A stretch of 64,000 nt of DNA from Zygnema cylindricum (GCA_037447655.1 JBBHKE010002877.1:282152-346151); one strand, 5' to 3'; positions 43,051-55,010 are shown, counted from the first letter of the stretch. A program made the numbers and translations. The notes: generated from the sequence alone by a model not told the origin.

Positions 43051-45214
43051 ATCGTGGCTAAATGATAGAACTTTGACTCTACTAAAGATTAAAGGTATAC
43101 ATAGTTGCATTAAAAATTATACCCCACAAATTACTTGTGTGTCACGAGCATGACGTTACTTTTTTCACCGAACAAATAAAATGCCATCCCAAGTTATTTT
43201 TTTCTTCGTTAATAGTAAAAAACTTATACACGTTGTCTCTTAAGCTTGGTCCACCGTAATCACAAACAACAATCGGAATTCATTTTTGTTTCTTGTATTT
43301 CCTTATTTCATTTTTAGTCCTGAAATGTATTTTATTTTATTTATTTCGTTATCAGAATAACCTTGGATCATAACTTTTTAACAAGAAAAAGCACATTTTA
43401 CAAATGAAGAGCAAACTAATATATAAGATACAAAAATCAAAAAACACAAATGATAAACATAAACATAAATATGGACAATATAAATTAAAACCATAAACAA
43501 CCGATTCCATTGTTTTATATTGCTTTCACGGGACACATAAAAGTTTTACAAAAATTGGAACCCTAAATATAAAACCCTAAAAAACTGATCAAACGAAATC
43601 GTATGTCGAATAATCACCGAATGTACAAGTCGAAGAAAATACGACTTTTTATTCATACCTACATTTCTCAATATTTAAATTCTTTTTGTTATTTGTTTCA
43701 TAAAACACTAAACTGAGTAACATCAAAGCTACCCATACGATACCTCTTCTAAAATCTTTATTTTTCTTTCCCCCCTCTCTTCCCTCACCTCTACTCTCTT
43801 CTTTTTTCTTCTAACCCTTCCCTCTTTCCTCTCCGCCCTCACTTTCCCCCTATCGTTCAAAACTTATTCTTTTATACTTCAATAGAATGCCCGTTAGCTC
43901 CACTTGTATAAGGAATATTGCATTTGTCACAACTGCAAAAAAGACAAACAAAAAAAAAGTGAATCGATGAAAATTTAGCGACCACAACCAACATAAGTCG
44001 AATGACGGCAAGACAAACAAAATACAACAAAAGGTTAAAAAAAAACAGTTACGTAGAAACAAATTAGAGAGATCCACGAAAAGAGAATGGAATAGATTGG
44101 GGGGGAAAGGGCGGCATTTGAAGGGGGGGGGGGGATGGGGAGGGGGGAGACGGTAGACAAATTGGGACGGGTGCGATAGACACTTTCAATGTGAGAAGTA
44201 GGGAAATATTTACGAAGAATACAGGGACAGAGTGAGATTCACGGATAGGGAGAAGCAGATTCGCTGGGAGAGAGGGGGAGAGGGAGAGGGTAGAGGGAGA
44301 TTAGGAGAGAAAGAGGCAAGGGCAGAGAGGTAGAGGAGGAGGGGGAGAAAGAAAGGGGATAACAATACAAGTGGAGAACATGTAAACAATTAAAGCGACA
44401 CACACGGAAAAGGAGAGAGAGGGAGAGGAGAATATAAAGAGAGTGCAGCAGAGGTAGAGATAGAGGAAAGGGGAGGGGGGGAGAGAGGGAGGCGGAACAG
44501 GGAGAAGGAGAGGGACACACAAACCGGAAGAGGGAACGCTATTCACCAAAAAGCTAAGGAGATATGGAAGAGACAGGGTGGCTGGACGAGGAAATGGTAG
44601 GTTGATAGGGTGGAAGCCATGGATGAAAGGTGGAGCAGGCGGCGGAGCGTTCGTCTGCTTCGCTCTTAACAAAATGAAATATTTGTCAAAATAACGCCGT
44701 ACAAATCCCACCAAAAAATGGTTGGTTGTGATTCGCCAAAAATAGATTCTTTTTCTTATGGACTGTCCGCATTTGGCGTTTCCTATCCCCAAATATCACC
44801 AACGCCAAATCATGTTGTTTTATTCTAAAAAATACAGTTAACAACCTTAATTTAGTGTTTTTTGGCACATCGACCTCGTATTAACATAAACGTTTACGCT
44901 ATTTTGTGTTCGACACCATATTACAATGTACATTTATACTAAATGGGACCATCTTCACCTTAATACAATAAACTTTTACGCTAAATGGACCATAACCATA
45001 AAATAACATTAATAGTAAGTAATGGTGCTTACAAATAACCTACTCCGTGTTGAAATTGTATATATGTAGGTTACAATTATACGCCGCCGCGACATTGTAT
45101 CAGTTCCGTTCATTTACTGAAAAAATGATTTTCCACACGCGAATTTGTTTATCGCTCACACTGTGACATTACGGATGTTGGTCTAATAAGTGCGAACGTA
45201 TTTTTTTGGACCCG
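43051..45214. other. Non-coding right part of the pogo-like element
   Basis: A- and T-rich, with CT-rich DNA at 43740-43850 and GA-rich DNA at 44090-44530 containing short G runs. Open frames here are compositional. AAACCCTAAAAAACTG near 43573 is a single telobox. Nothing else is recognised. Confidence 0.6.
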
Positions 45215-45495
45215 GATTGAACCCTTTCTAAGACCGCACATTCTCATGCGTCCGCGGCTATTAAACATAATCAATTGTACCTTTTTACTTAAAAAAGTAC
45301 AATTATGTACGGCCTGACAATATCCGTACGCCACACTAATTAAAGGATGACGTATTTTTGTTTTGTACGGTACGAAAAAATTAACCCAAAACAGAGTACA
45401 GAAAAAAATAGAATGAACTACGCTAATGGAGAATAATTAAAAAAAAAAACGGGACGGAAATAGTGTACACAACGCTAATAACAATTGGCGGTCTA

Positions 45496-45840
45496 ATGTA
45501 CAGTATCGTACTTTAAAATTTTGCGCGTGGGATCCGGGACATCATGCCACATTGTCGTTTTCTCACTATCCGTACATGCCAAAATGTCGTGTTATCAATA
45601 CTGGTTGAGTAATTTACAGTTTCGTACTTTTAATTTTTGCGCGTGCGATCCCGTCACATCACGCCACGCTGTCGTGTTCTAAACATCCATACATTACTGT
45701 TATTTCAGTGTTGGCGTGACGTACGATGTGTCGTGTTATCAATACCGGTAAAGTAACGTACAGAATCACACTTTTAATTTTGGCGTGTGCCATCTCGTCA
45801 CATCACGCCACGTTGTCGTGTTCTTAATATCCGTACACTA
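45496..45840. repeat. Degenerate ~150-bp tandem repeats (target array of two insertions)
   Basis: Units contain CCAAAATGTCGTGTTATCAA, CTGGTTGAGTAA, a GTACTTTTAATTTTTGCGCG-like block, ATCACGCCACG and TTTCAGTGTTGGCGTGACG. Remnants of about three units are visible, and their continuation reappears beyond MITE-3 at 46467-46560. Uninterrupted units act as empty sites for the 9.6-kb element and for MITE-3. Confidence 0.8.
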
Positions 45841-46466
45841 CACAACGAATCGTAATTAGAGTAGATAACGCTTATTCGGTCACCCTAAATATCTACTGTA
45901 AAGTTTAATTAGCGTAAAAAATTCTAATATAGGTTCGTTTTAAATAGTGTGGAGTACAGACAACGTCCGACTGCGCAAAATTGTACTTTTATAAGAAAAA
46001 AGGTACAAATAATAATTTAATAGAATCGCGCTCGCATGTGAATTTGCACTAAAAAAAAATATTAAATCGCATCGAAAAAAACCCGTTCGCATAGCTCCGT
46101 TTGTCGACAACATTATCGTCCGTGTGAACATTTATATGAATTTACATGTGAAAAGTTTATAGTTAAACGACAACAGTATGAGTTGAGACAAATAGTATAT
46201 ATATATATGAGGCAAATAGTACTAACGTCACAATGACGTCAAAATATACTGACTAACATTTTTTGTATGTCTACATAATTTAGTGTTCATAATTACAACA
46301 CGAATAATTATTGCAAACATAATCTAATATGGAGTATTCAAATAAATAAGAGTAATCTTCCTCTATTAAAAAGTTCTATCACAATAATTAGCGTTTATAA
46401 CTCTAAACATTTTTTTTTTGTTTTTTTACTCTAATTTTTTCTTTACTCTAATTACGATTCGCGGTG
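45841..46466. mobile_element. MITE-3: 626-bp TA-flanked element
   Basis: Ends CACAACGAATCGTAATTAGA and inverted TCTAATTACGATTCGCGGTG match over about 24 bp with two differences; TA lies on both sides (45839-45840, 46467-46468). The unoccupied paralogue is near 45692 (ATCCATACATTACTGTTATT). There is no coding capacity. The ends are related to, but distinct from, those of MITE-1. Confidence 0.82.
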
Positions 46467-46559
46467 TACAGTAATTTCAGTGTTGGCGTCACGTACGATG
46501 TTCGTATATGGTACGCACTGTACTATCGCATTGTACATGGTAAAGACCATGACGATGCC

Positions 46560-46984
46560 AAGTGGATGGTTTAATTCGCGTTCCGTTCATGTAGGGGGTT
46601 TGTTTAAGCGTAAAAGATTCACATTAATTTGAGCGTTCGATCTCAATATACTGAACGATATGAATGAATGGACTGAATATTTCATGCAGTATTAAATGTT
46701 TTTATGTTTAATCTAGAATACACATTAAACCATTAGCATTATTCAACCATTATTTGTTTAAACAAAATACTAATGGTTTTTGTTTATTTTATACTAAGGT
46801 GTTGCATGCCTATTTTTCATATTTTATTTTATCAATACATAATATCACAAAAAAATAAAACAAAAAAAAGACAAACAAAAGAAATAACCACAATACAACC
46901 TTGATCACATAACAACAACGCAAGAAACTAATGTAAACATAACAAAGATAATAATAAGAACAAAAAAAACATCACATTTAACTA
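46560..46984. other. No gene recognised
   Basis: AT-rich DNA with A-runs between the target array and the tandem repeats that follow. No motif seen. Confidence 0.5.
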
Positions 46985-47530
46985 GGATACAACCAACTTA
47001 GTCCAAAGACATAGAAGGTTGGAACAACATCATTATTAGCTCGATGGCTGACTAACACTACAAACACGTATTTTCGTTTATATTTTTTGATAGTTAGAAT
47101 ATGTTGATTACTTTAAGTACTTTTTTTGTTTTCGATCAAGCACCTTAGTCGAAGACCCAAATGTTTGCATAAACATCACTATCAGCTCAAAGGCTGACTA
47201 ACATTACAATCACTTATTATTTATTAATTTATGTTGTTTATTTTAGTAGATTGATTACTTTGAGTACTTTGTTTTTCTTTTCTTTTTTTTGTGATCAACC
47301 AACTTAGTCCTAAGACTTCGAAGGTTGCATAAACATCACTATCAGCTCGGAGGCTGACCAACATTACAAACACTTGTTTTCATTCATATATTTGTTTGTT
47401 AGATTACATTGTTACTTTGAATTTTTGTTTTTTTGTTTTTTTGATCAACCAACTTCGTCTAAAGACCAAAAAAGTTGTTGAACATCATTATCAGCTCAAA
47501 GGCTGACTAACATTACAAACACTGGTATAT
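46985..47530. repeat. Four tandem ~152-bp repeats
   Basis: Units begin ACCAACTTAGTCC and include AACATCACTATCAGCTC and GGCTGACTAACATTACAA (at 46991, 47150, 47297 and 47447). Copies diverge by roughly 15-25% by eye. Minus-strand reading gives no conserved frame, so they are not taken as exons. Confidence 0.85.
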
Positions 47531-47681
47531 ATATATTTTTTTAAATACAACACACATACATTGACTACTTTGCTTTGGTGGTACTTGATTACTTTGTTTT
47601 TTTTTGCATGACCAATATTAAAATAATACAATACAATACAAATTCTTTGAATACTTTGTTTTGGTGATACTTTGATTGCAT

Positions 47682-48107
47682 CATCATCAAATCATCATCA
47701 TTATCATCATCATTTTCATCATCATCATCATCTTCATCATCATCTTCATCATCATCATCATCATCATTACATCATCATCGTTAACATCATCATCATCATC
47801 ATCACCATCGTCATCATCATCATCATCATCATTGTCATCATCATCATTACATCATGGTTTTTTTTTTTGGAAATACAATACAAATACTTTGAATACTTTG
47901 TTTTCGTGATACTTTGATTACATCATCATCATCATCATCGTCATCATCTTCATCATCATCATCATCATCATCATCTTCATCATCATCAACGTCATCATCG
48001 TCATCATCATCAACGTCATCATCATCATCATCATTACATCTCCATCATCAACAACATTATCATCATTACATCATCATTATCATCATCATCATCATCATCA
48101 TCGTCAA

Positions 48108-48138
<31 letters not shown>

Positions 48139-48140
48139 TT

Positions 48141-48181
<41 letters not shown>

Positions 48182-48182
48182 A
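47682..48182. repeat. Long interrupted ATC/ATG trinucleotide microsatellite
   Basis: Two blocks (47682-47858 and 47921-48182) of TCA/ATC repeats are separated by a short copy of the preceding flank (ATACTTTG...GTGATACTTTGATTA). The poly-Ser, poly-Ile and poly-His frames are artefacts. It probably lies within an intron of the RhoGDI gene. Confidence 0.95.
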
Positions 48183-48299
48183 GATTTCATTTGACAGATA
48201 CCGCTTAAAGTAAACTATCACTACAACTTTCTACCAGAGGCTAATAAACTTATTTTTATCAACGTAGCTTAAAATAAAAATAGAACTAAAATTTCTTAC

Positions 48300-48424
48300 C
48301 AATGTCTTTGCTGTATAATGTCCCATGGCCATCATTCCATGAGGGGTCGTATCCTCCCCCGTCACAAACTTGTTGGGCTCTTTTTGAGGGGCATAGACTC
48401 CAAGCATCACTTTCACCTTGTCCA
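48300..48424 (-). CDS. Rho GDP-dissociation inhibitor, single internal exon
   Basis: A 125-bp minus-strand exon with acceptor TTGGTTTCCTTCAG at 48425 and donor GTAAGAAA at 48299. It enters in phase 1 and leaves in phase 0. The peptide reads VDKVKVMLGVYAPQKEP then GEDTTPHGMMAMGHYTAKT. From memory this is the central strand region of RhoGDI (immunoglobulin-like prenyl-binding domain), where VDKT..MLGSY.PQ.E and E.TPSGM.ARGSY..R.. are conserved. RhoGDI extracts Rho/ROP GTPases from membranes and keeps them GDP-bound in the cytosol. The following exon should carry the F.DDD motif, but it was not found; the large microsatellite downstream may lie in that intron. A possible upstream splice donor (GCCAG|GTAAGCC) is at about 49710. 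Two degenerate partial copies of the exon start lie at about 48620 and 48850. Confidence 0.65.
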
Positions 48425-49960
48425 CTGAAGGAAACCAAAAAGACAAACAACCGTTTAAATATAACATGAACTTGTGAACATAGCAAACAACAAAACGTAG
48501 TGAACTTTAGATACACAATAAATTTTTCATACAAACCATATAAATTGTGAACACTCATGCGGCATAAATTTGTGTTTGTTACATGCAATGGAAACTTGTG
48601 AATATTCAAATATCACTCTCGCCTTTTTCCCTAAAGATCCAAAAGGAAAAACGACCATTTAAATATATAAAGTTGTGAACACATCATGCGGTACAAATGT
48701 TTTGATGTCTAGATGCTATAGAATTAATGAACATAAAACAATAAATTTGAGTATGCTGTTTATACTACAATATAAACTCCTGAACCTTGTAAATTTTGCA
48801 TACAGTAAAAAATTGTGAATGTTCGAGCATCACTATTGCTTTGACAAAAGTGGGAAATAAAAAGGAAAAACAAACTTTTAACACATCAAACTGCAAATTT
48901 AACATATCCGTCTGTGTCTCAAGGGGCGTATAGTTTTATTATACATATAATATGAACTAGTGAACACTACTGCAATCAAAAACTTGTAAGTAAGAGATAC
49001 AATATAACTTGCAAACACGAAACCAATACTTGTGTACGTTGTTTATACATCCATTGTAAACTTGTAAACCCTATATGCTATATGAACTTGTGCACGTTGA
49101 ATACAACACAGTCATGCGAACCTCTCATGGCCATAAAAACAATCCAATAAAACTCATCCAAGAATGGAATGAACTATAACACGAATCTCACTATTCATGA
49201 GCATAATTGCAATTCAAACAGTAACTCAGCTTTTGAAGACGACTTTAATAATTTTGTTTGATATAACTTTATGAGTTATTCACATTATTTGGGTATTGTA
49301 CCCAATATTTGAGTGAAATATAATTTGTAACACAACTATAAACTTGTGAACAAAAGCTTTAAGTTGGTTAATCTAAGAAAATGGAAGCTCGATATAAAAC
49401 TACTTCGCTAGTAGAGTCATAAATGCACTAGAATGATCCAAATTTTACACTTGGTGAAAAATCCGAATATCTGATCCACCAACCCTTAAAATCCACATCC
49501 GTGACTCATGAACATATTTATTTACATCCTTCAATCCAAAATAAATACTATAAGTCAAACTATATAATAACCAATCAAAAAGAAAACATAAAATAAAACA
49601 ATCTAATACATGTAAAAAGACAGAGGAAAAAAAAGACAACATTAGCAACAGTCTGTTGGGTATTTGTGAAGGCGGCCAAGGGCGGCCAAGGCACCAACTG
49701 TCACGGCTTACCTGGCAATAGCTTCCTTCTCACCCTCCAGACAAAAAATAAACATCTACACTTCTCCCCTCCCTATCCCACTCCCTCCCTCTCTCCTCTA
49801 TTGAATATTCAAAATATTTAGAATTGATGAGGGGGAAAAGGAGGGAGGGAGGGAATGAGGAAAGGGGAGACAGAGGTAATGGTTGAAAGGAAAAAAACCG
49901 GATTTGCACACAAATGACGAGGCAAGGGGAGCTATTGAAAAGACAGTCCACAAATAATGT
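48425..49960. other. Probable RhoGDI intron or 5' region; no other exon secured
   Basis: AT-rich DNA with two decayed copies of the exon start (48600-48640, 48830-48870). On the minus strand 49720-49890 is pyrimidine- then purine-rich and ends GGAAGCTATTGCCAG before GTAAGCC, which could be a 5'-UTR exon. The direct repeat GGCGGCCAAG occurs twice at 49671-49690. Confidence 0.35.
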
Positions 49961-49969
49961 AATAGTTAG

Positions 49970-50900
49970 TTAACACTAACAATTAGCACATTAAAGCAGT
50001 TAGATATAAATGTCAAAATATATAATGTAATTGTTAGTTCTCACATTAAAAATCAACACACTATAATAGATAGACTATATAATATATAACTAGATATAAC
50101 TCTAATAATGTAACAGTTAGATTAAACCTGCTATAATATGTATAGTATACCAATTAGATATAACCGTTTAGATATAAATGTTACAATGTATACAATGTCA
50201 CAGTTAGTTAACATTGTAATAATTAACACATTATCACAGTTAGATATTAAAGTTGTAATATATACAAAATAACAATTAGATATAACTGTTAATTAAGTAA
50301 TAGTTTATTATAATGTAATAATTAACATAGTATAGCAGTTAGATATAATTTTTATAATTAATAATATATAACAACCAATTACAGTTGTTATGCTTAGTAT
50401 AATACAACAGTTATATATAACAACTGTGATAATAAATAAAATATTATAGTTGTAACTAGCTGTCATATTTAGTATAAGATAACAGTTAGATATAGCTGTT
50501 ATAATTACCAGAATATACCACCTACACACAGCTGTTATAATTATCATAATCTAACAGATAAATATAACTGTTTAGTTAATAAAATATAACAGTTAGATAT
50601 AAATTTTATGATAAATATAACATAAAAGCTATAACTAGCTGTTATGCTTAGTATAATGCAACAACTACATATAACAACTGTTGTAATAAATAAAATATAA
50701 CAGTTATAACTAGCTTTCTTTTTTAGTAAAATATAATAGTTAATTATAGCTGTTATAATTTATATTATAATTTATAAAATATAACAAGTAGATAAAATAT
50801 GATGTAACAATTAGATATAAGTGTTATAATTAGTGTAATAAAACAGTTATAACTAGCTGTTATAAATAATGTGATATAACAGTTAAAACAATTATGACTA
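49970..50900. repeat. Degenerate AT-rich repeat field around AACAGTTAGATATAACTGTT
   Basis: More than twenty variants of TAACAGTTAGATATAA and its complement occur at irregular 20-60 bp spacing, giving many small palindromes (for example TAACAGTTAGATATAGCTGTTA). It is non-coding and looks like an expanded minisatellite or a decayed satellite. Confidence 0.8.
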
Positions 50901-51009
50901 GTTTATATTGTGACAACATGTGCTCTCACACACGAAAAAGTGCGAAAACAATACTGTACTGTAGACTATAGTGTACAAACACTCAACTAGTACTGTGTAA
51001 GAGATATTT

Positions 51010-51475
51010 CAGTTGTTCGAACTTAAAAAAACTATATTATATATATTATATATGTATATTGTATATATAATATATATATATATATTATATATTATATATG
51101 TATTCAAAACATAATATATGTATAAAATTATAATATATAAATAAAAAAAAAACCGTAGAGCATGAATACATATTATACATTGTGTGGATGAAAACACGAA
51201 TCCGACAAATATTCAGGCACCAATAACAAAAATTCAATAAAAAAAAACGATAAAAGTAATGAAAATTGAATAAAATAACAGCAATAAAAAAAAAGAGAAG
51301 AAAGAACACAAATGCAGAAGCAAAAACAAAAAAAAAACAAAAAATTATCAACAAAAGAAAAAACATGAAGAAAACCACGTTCAAACAGAGGAACAAGGAA
51401 AACCTTTTCTACGAAGGTTGGCAGGCTTTCCGACGAGCTTTAAGCATTAAATGACGTCACCCGCACGCAGGCGAG
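51010..51475. repeat. TA-rich and A-rich low complexity
   Basis: 51033-51120 is mostly TATATA with short interruptions, and 51140-51370 is A-rich. The frames here give Tyr/Ile or Lys/Asn-rich peptides with no motif. Confidence 0.85.
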
Positions 51476-52171
51476 TTTTGTAGGCGGACAGAGTATTTGA
51501 TCGGAGCTCAGGAATCAATCACAAATCGTAATCAACAGGCTTGTCAGCAGGCTCAAACTTATCGGAGAGGGAGAGGGAGAGGGAGAGGGGCGAGGAGAAG
51601 AAAAAGGAAAGGGAGAGGGAGAGGGAGGAGAAAAAATGGTAGGCGGGCGACAAACAACCGAAATGTTGAAAGGACAGTCGGATTCTTGATTTCTGCCCCA
51701 ATGGACGTGACTCGGGTCAGGTTTTCTGCCGCGTAAGACGCAGTAGCGCGGTTGGAATCGACGGACAGAATATAAACGACGAGAAGAGCAAAAAGACAAA
51801 AGCATGCGGGTATTTTTTTTGAAAAAGTTTCTCAAATTTTCACGGGCAGTTTTTGTGGATTCCTCCTAACCTATTCATTTTGTTTTTCTTTCCTAAAACT
51901 ACCGTACAATACTGTACGGTATAGTACACGTGCAGCAAGTCGAGCGGTTGCAGAATAACAGGTGCACCTTGGAGCGGCTGTTGCAATCATTCATCTTGGG
52001 CACTGAAAAAAATGATAATTCATTGTTGAATCGCGCGAAGTGACGCTTCAGTGAACTGACCAAAGGGCAAAGCACCGAGTCGCCCGCGACTATTATTATG
52101 AGGTCAGTTGACCAGCCTTTTGTACGGTCAGTGATATTGTAAACGACATGGACATGCTTGCTAATCTGGGA
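51476..52171. other. No gene recognised; short GA minisatellite
   Basis: GAGAGG repeats at 51565-51630. The phrase AAATTTTCACGGGCAGTTTT at 51834-51853 recurs from 25176. Otherwise nothing can be assigned. Confidence 0.5.
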
Positions 52172-52179
52172 TTAATGAA

Positions 52180-52973
52180 GGGAATTGCTAATTGCAGAGA
52201 CGATTTTTGCTGCGCAGGTAGTTGTCAGAAATTGTACATTTGTAGTACAGTTTCGTACAAGCTACGTACCTTTTAAGTTCAGATTTGACGGTCAACCCGT
52301 CGAACAATTTGACTGGCGAAATATTGTAGCGGCGGTTAAAAAAATGTTGCGCTTGCGAACGTCGACCGTCATAAAAAAAAAAAAATTCACAAGGCCGGCG
52401 CAGGCTTATTGTAATAAAACTGCGGCAGCCATATATAAATAAAATGGCTGCGCGCAGATAATTTCTCACTTGAGCTCATCGATATTTATACGCGAGTACG
52501 TTTTTTTATTTTGTACGAAATTTATTTTGTTTCGTGCGAGTTTATACATGTTGTACGTCGTCCTTTAATTTGTGTCCAAGTTCAGTGTAACGGTTCGCTA
52601 TTAGATTCCATTTTTGCGGCGAAGTCAAATGTCGGTGTGAGAGCATGTCGGTGTGTGCTCTCACAGTGGAGCTCACGTGAAGTGAGAAATAATCTGCGCG
52701 CAACCATTTTATTTACATGTGGTTGACGCGGTTTTGTTACAATAAACTTGCGCCGGCCGTGTGAATTGTTTTTTTTTAATGACGGTCGACGTTCGCAAGC
52801 GCGACACTTTTTTAACCGCCGCTACAATATTTCGCCGGTCAAATTTGTCAGACTGGTTGACCGTCAAATCTGAACTTTATGGTACGTAGCATGTACGAAA
52901 ATGTACTTCAAATGTACAATTTTTGACAACTATCTGCGCGCAGCAAAAATCGTCTCTGCGATTAGCAATTCCC
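52180..52973. mobile_element. 794-bp long-TIR element with 8-bp target duplication
   Basis: Arms 52180-52480 and 52670-52973 are inverted copies of about 300 bp around a 190-bp centre. The tips are GGGAATTGCTAATTGCAGAG and its inverse. Flanks ttaatgaa and gtaatgaa match in 7 of 8 positions. Eight-base duplications suggest a hAT-like mobilising transposase, although the tips lack the usual CAGGG. No transposase is encoded. Confidence 0.72.
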
Positions 52974-52983
52974 GTAATGAATA

Positions 52984-55002
52984 AGGAATTGATCATGACA
53001 GTGACTGTTTTGGTTGCGCACAATCACTTACGTCATTTTGTCAAAAAATGTACTTTTGAAGTACATATTGGTACAAGTAATGTACCGTTGAGTACAAATT
53101 TGACGATCAATCGGTTGGACAACTTTGACTTTCAAAGCATTGTTCAACCGCTTAAAATTTTGTCGCGCTTGCGGACGTCGACCTACATAATAAAATTAGA
53201 AATTTCACACGGCCGGCGAACGTTTAGAGTAACAAAACTGCGCCAACCACATGTAAATAAAATGGTTGCAGACAGTCACTTTTTGTCTTTACTTGAGCTC
53301 CACGTTGAGAGCACTTAGCCGCATAATTGAAATTTAATCGTCTAAGCGTTACATTGAACTTAGACGCAAAATGAAAGGAATCCTCTTTAAACTAAATTGA
53401 ACTACTGTAAGTTTTGTACGTAAATATTAAAACGCACGAAACAAAATTTTGTTGTCAATGTATAGGCGTGTTTCCCATGTAACCGAAACTTTGAAACGCT
53501 ACTTTGGATTTTAGCGCAAATTTTACGGTGTACTTTTCAAAGTGTTCCTATTTCAATCATTACTTGCGCCTTCATAACTTGAAATATGTGAGAGTTGTAG
53601 GCGTCTACAAAATATGCGACAGCCTACGATAGTACGAAACGAAATGTACACGACTACGAAACATACTAAAATTAGCGACGTCTACAAAAACGGCGACGGT
53701 TGTAGACGTCGAGAATTTTGTGACATCGTAGATGTTTAGGGTTTTGCGACATTGCGAAGTCATGCTACCTTATGACGTCATCAACACATAAACTTTTCGC
53801 CATGGCTTCCCGATTTCTTTTTCTTACCATTTATCATTCGATATGCCACCAAAATGAGACCAAAAATATTAAAAAAAAAAGGAAAAAACTATATTTTTCA
53901 TTTGATACTATTATTGCTGCATTTCATTTAGAGTTGAGAGAAAGAGGAGCGGTCGAATGAAAAGGATGGGGAGAGACGAGGACGTTGTAATTTTTTGCGA
54001 AAGACACATGAATGAAAGTGGAGGTCCGAGGCCCCAACGAATATTTTTCTGTACATGCTTGTCATTTTTGTACTTACATGCGCGTGACGAGCATGTAAAA
54101 ATATAGCGTGTACTCTCCCTTGTTCAAAAATTTTTGAAGACGTTTCACGCGTGCAATACCTGCTTTCTTTTCGTCGATAGGGTTTTATTTTGGTTAAAAT
54201 CAAATCGCGATTTGATTCTATTACAAGTGTGAAGATGAGCTGGAAGTGGGTCGCGATGATAACAACGCCAAATTGCCGTAAATTCCAAGTTCCAAGATGA
54301 TGCAAAATGTACTTGTGTTTTTGCCCATTTTTCTTACGACGCAATATTTTCTCGTTGGAAGTCCCATTTTCTGTGAAAACGACGGAAAACAATCCTTACT
54401 TGAAAACATGGGAACACGCCCTAAGAATGTTGAATCGTAGATAGTGTGGCTTGATTTCGTCGCTCGTGACGACGCACATTTTTTTCATTTAATTTCAATT
54501 GATTTTTTTACGCCGGTTCGTTTTTTTATAGTGTACAAAGTTTATTTCGTTTCGTGCTGTTTAATATTTCCGTACAAGAATTTTAGTACTTTTTTTTAAA
54601 GAGGTTTAGTTTCATTTTGCGACTAAGTTCAATGTAACGCTTACACGATTAAATTTCAATTTTGCGACTAAGTGCTCTCACCGTGGAGCTCACGTAAAGA
54701 CAAAAAGTGACCGTCTGCAACCATTTTATTTGCATGTGGTTGCCGCAGTTTTGTTACCGTAAACGTTCGCCGACCGTGTGAATTGCTAATTTTATTATGA
54801 CGGTCGACGTCCGCAAGGGCGGCAAAATTTTAAGCGGTTGAAACAATATTTTGAAAGTCAAAGTTTTCCAACTGATTGACCGTCAAAATTTTACTCAATG
54901 GTACTTTATTTGTACCAATATGTATTTCAAACGTACAATTTTTGACAAAGTGACGTAAGTGACTGTGCGCAACCAAAACAGTCACTGTCATGATCAATTC
55001 CC
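52984..55002. mobile_element. 2.0-kb long-TIR element of the same family, exact 8-bp duplication
   Basis: Flanked by aatgaata on both sides (52976-52983 and 55003-55010). Arms of about 470 bp (52984-53455, 54545-55002) start GGAATTGATCATGACAGTG and share the GGGAATTG tip and subterminal blocks (GACGGTCGACGT, GCCGGCG, TGGTTGCGC) with the neighbour at 52180. The unique centre (53456-54544) has no intact gene; the 154-codon minus-strand frame at 53928-54392 has no motif. It inserted next to, and partly over, the neighbour's duplicated target. Confidence 0.78.
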
Positions 55003-55010
55003 AATGAATA

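Larger units (their letters stand above)
35855..45493 (+). mobile_element. 9.6-kb pogo-like (Tc1/mariner superfamily) transposon with nested cargo gene
   Basis: Ends CACCGCCAATCGTTATTAGC (left) and an inverted copy at the right (…CAATTGGCGGTC) lie directly inside TA on both sides (35853-35854, 45494-45495). The pre-insertion sequence survives as a neighbouring paralogue: at 45577-45645 the left flank, a single TA and the right flank run on without the element, which fixes both boundaries. Inside are a four-exon DDE transposase (37138-42299), a repeat-rich cargo frame in intron 1, three hairpin clusters, a 189-bp tandem duplication and a GA-rich tract. The subterminal ~200-280 bp are shared with MITE-1. 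The size is unusual for this superfamily; later insertions inside cannot be excluded. Confidence 0.85.

Noticed and set aside
47035-47500. Minus-strand reading SLRADSDVYATFEVLGLSW as the next RhoGDI exon
   Set aside because: It lies in a tandem repeat, the other copies have stops in that frame, and the phase does not fit the donor at 48299.
47672-48183. Poly-Ser/poly-Ile/poly-His frames
   Set aside because: They are translations of an ATC microsatellite in different frames.
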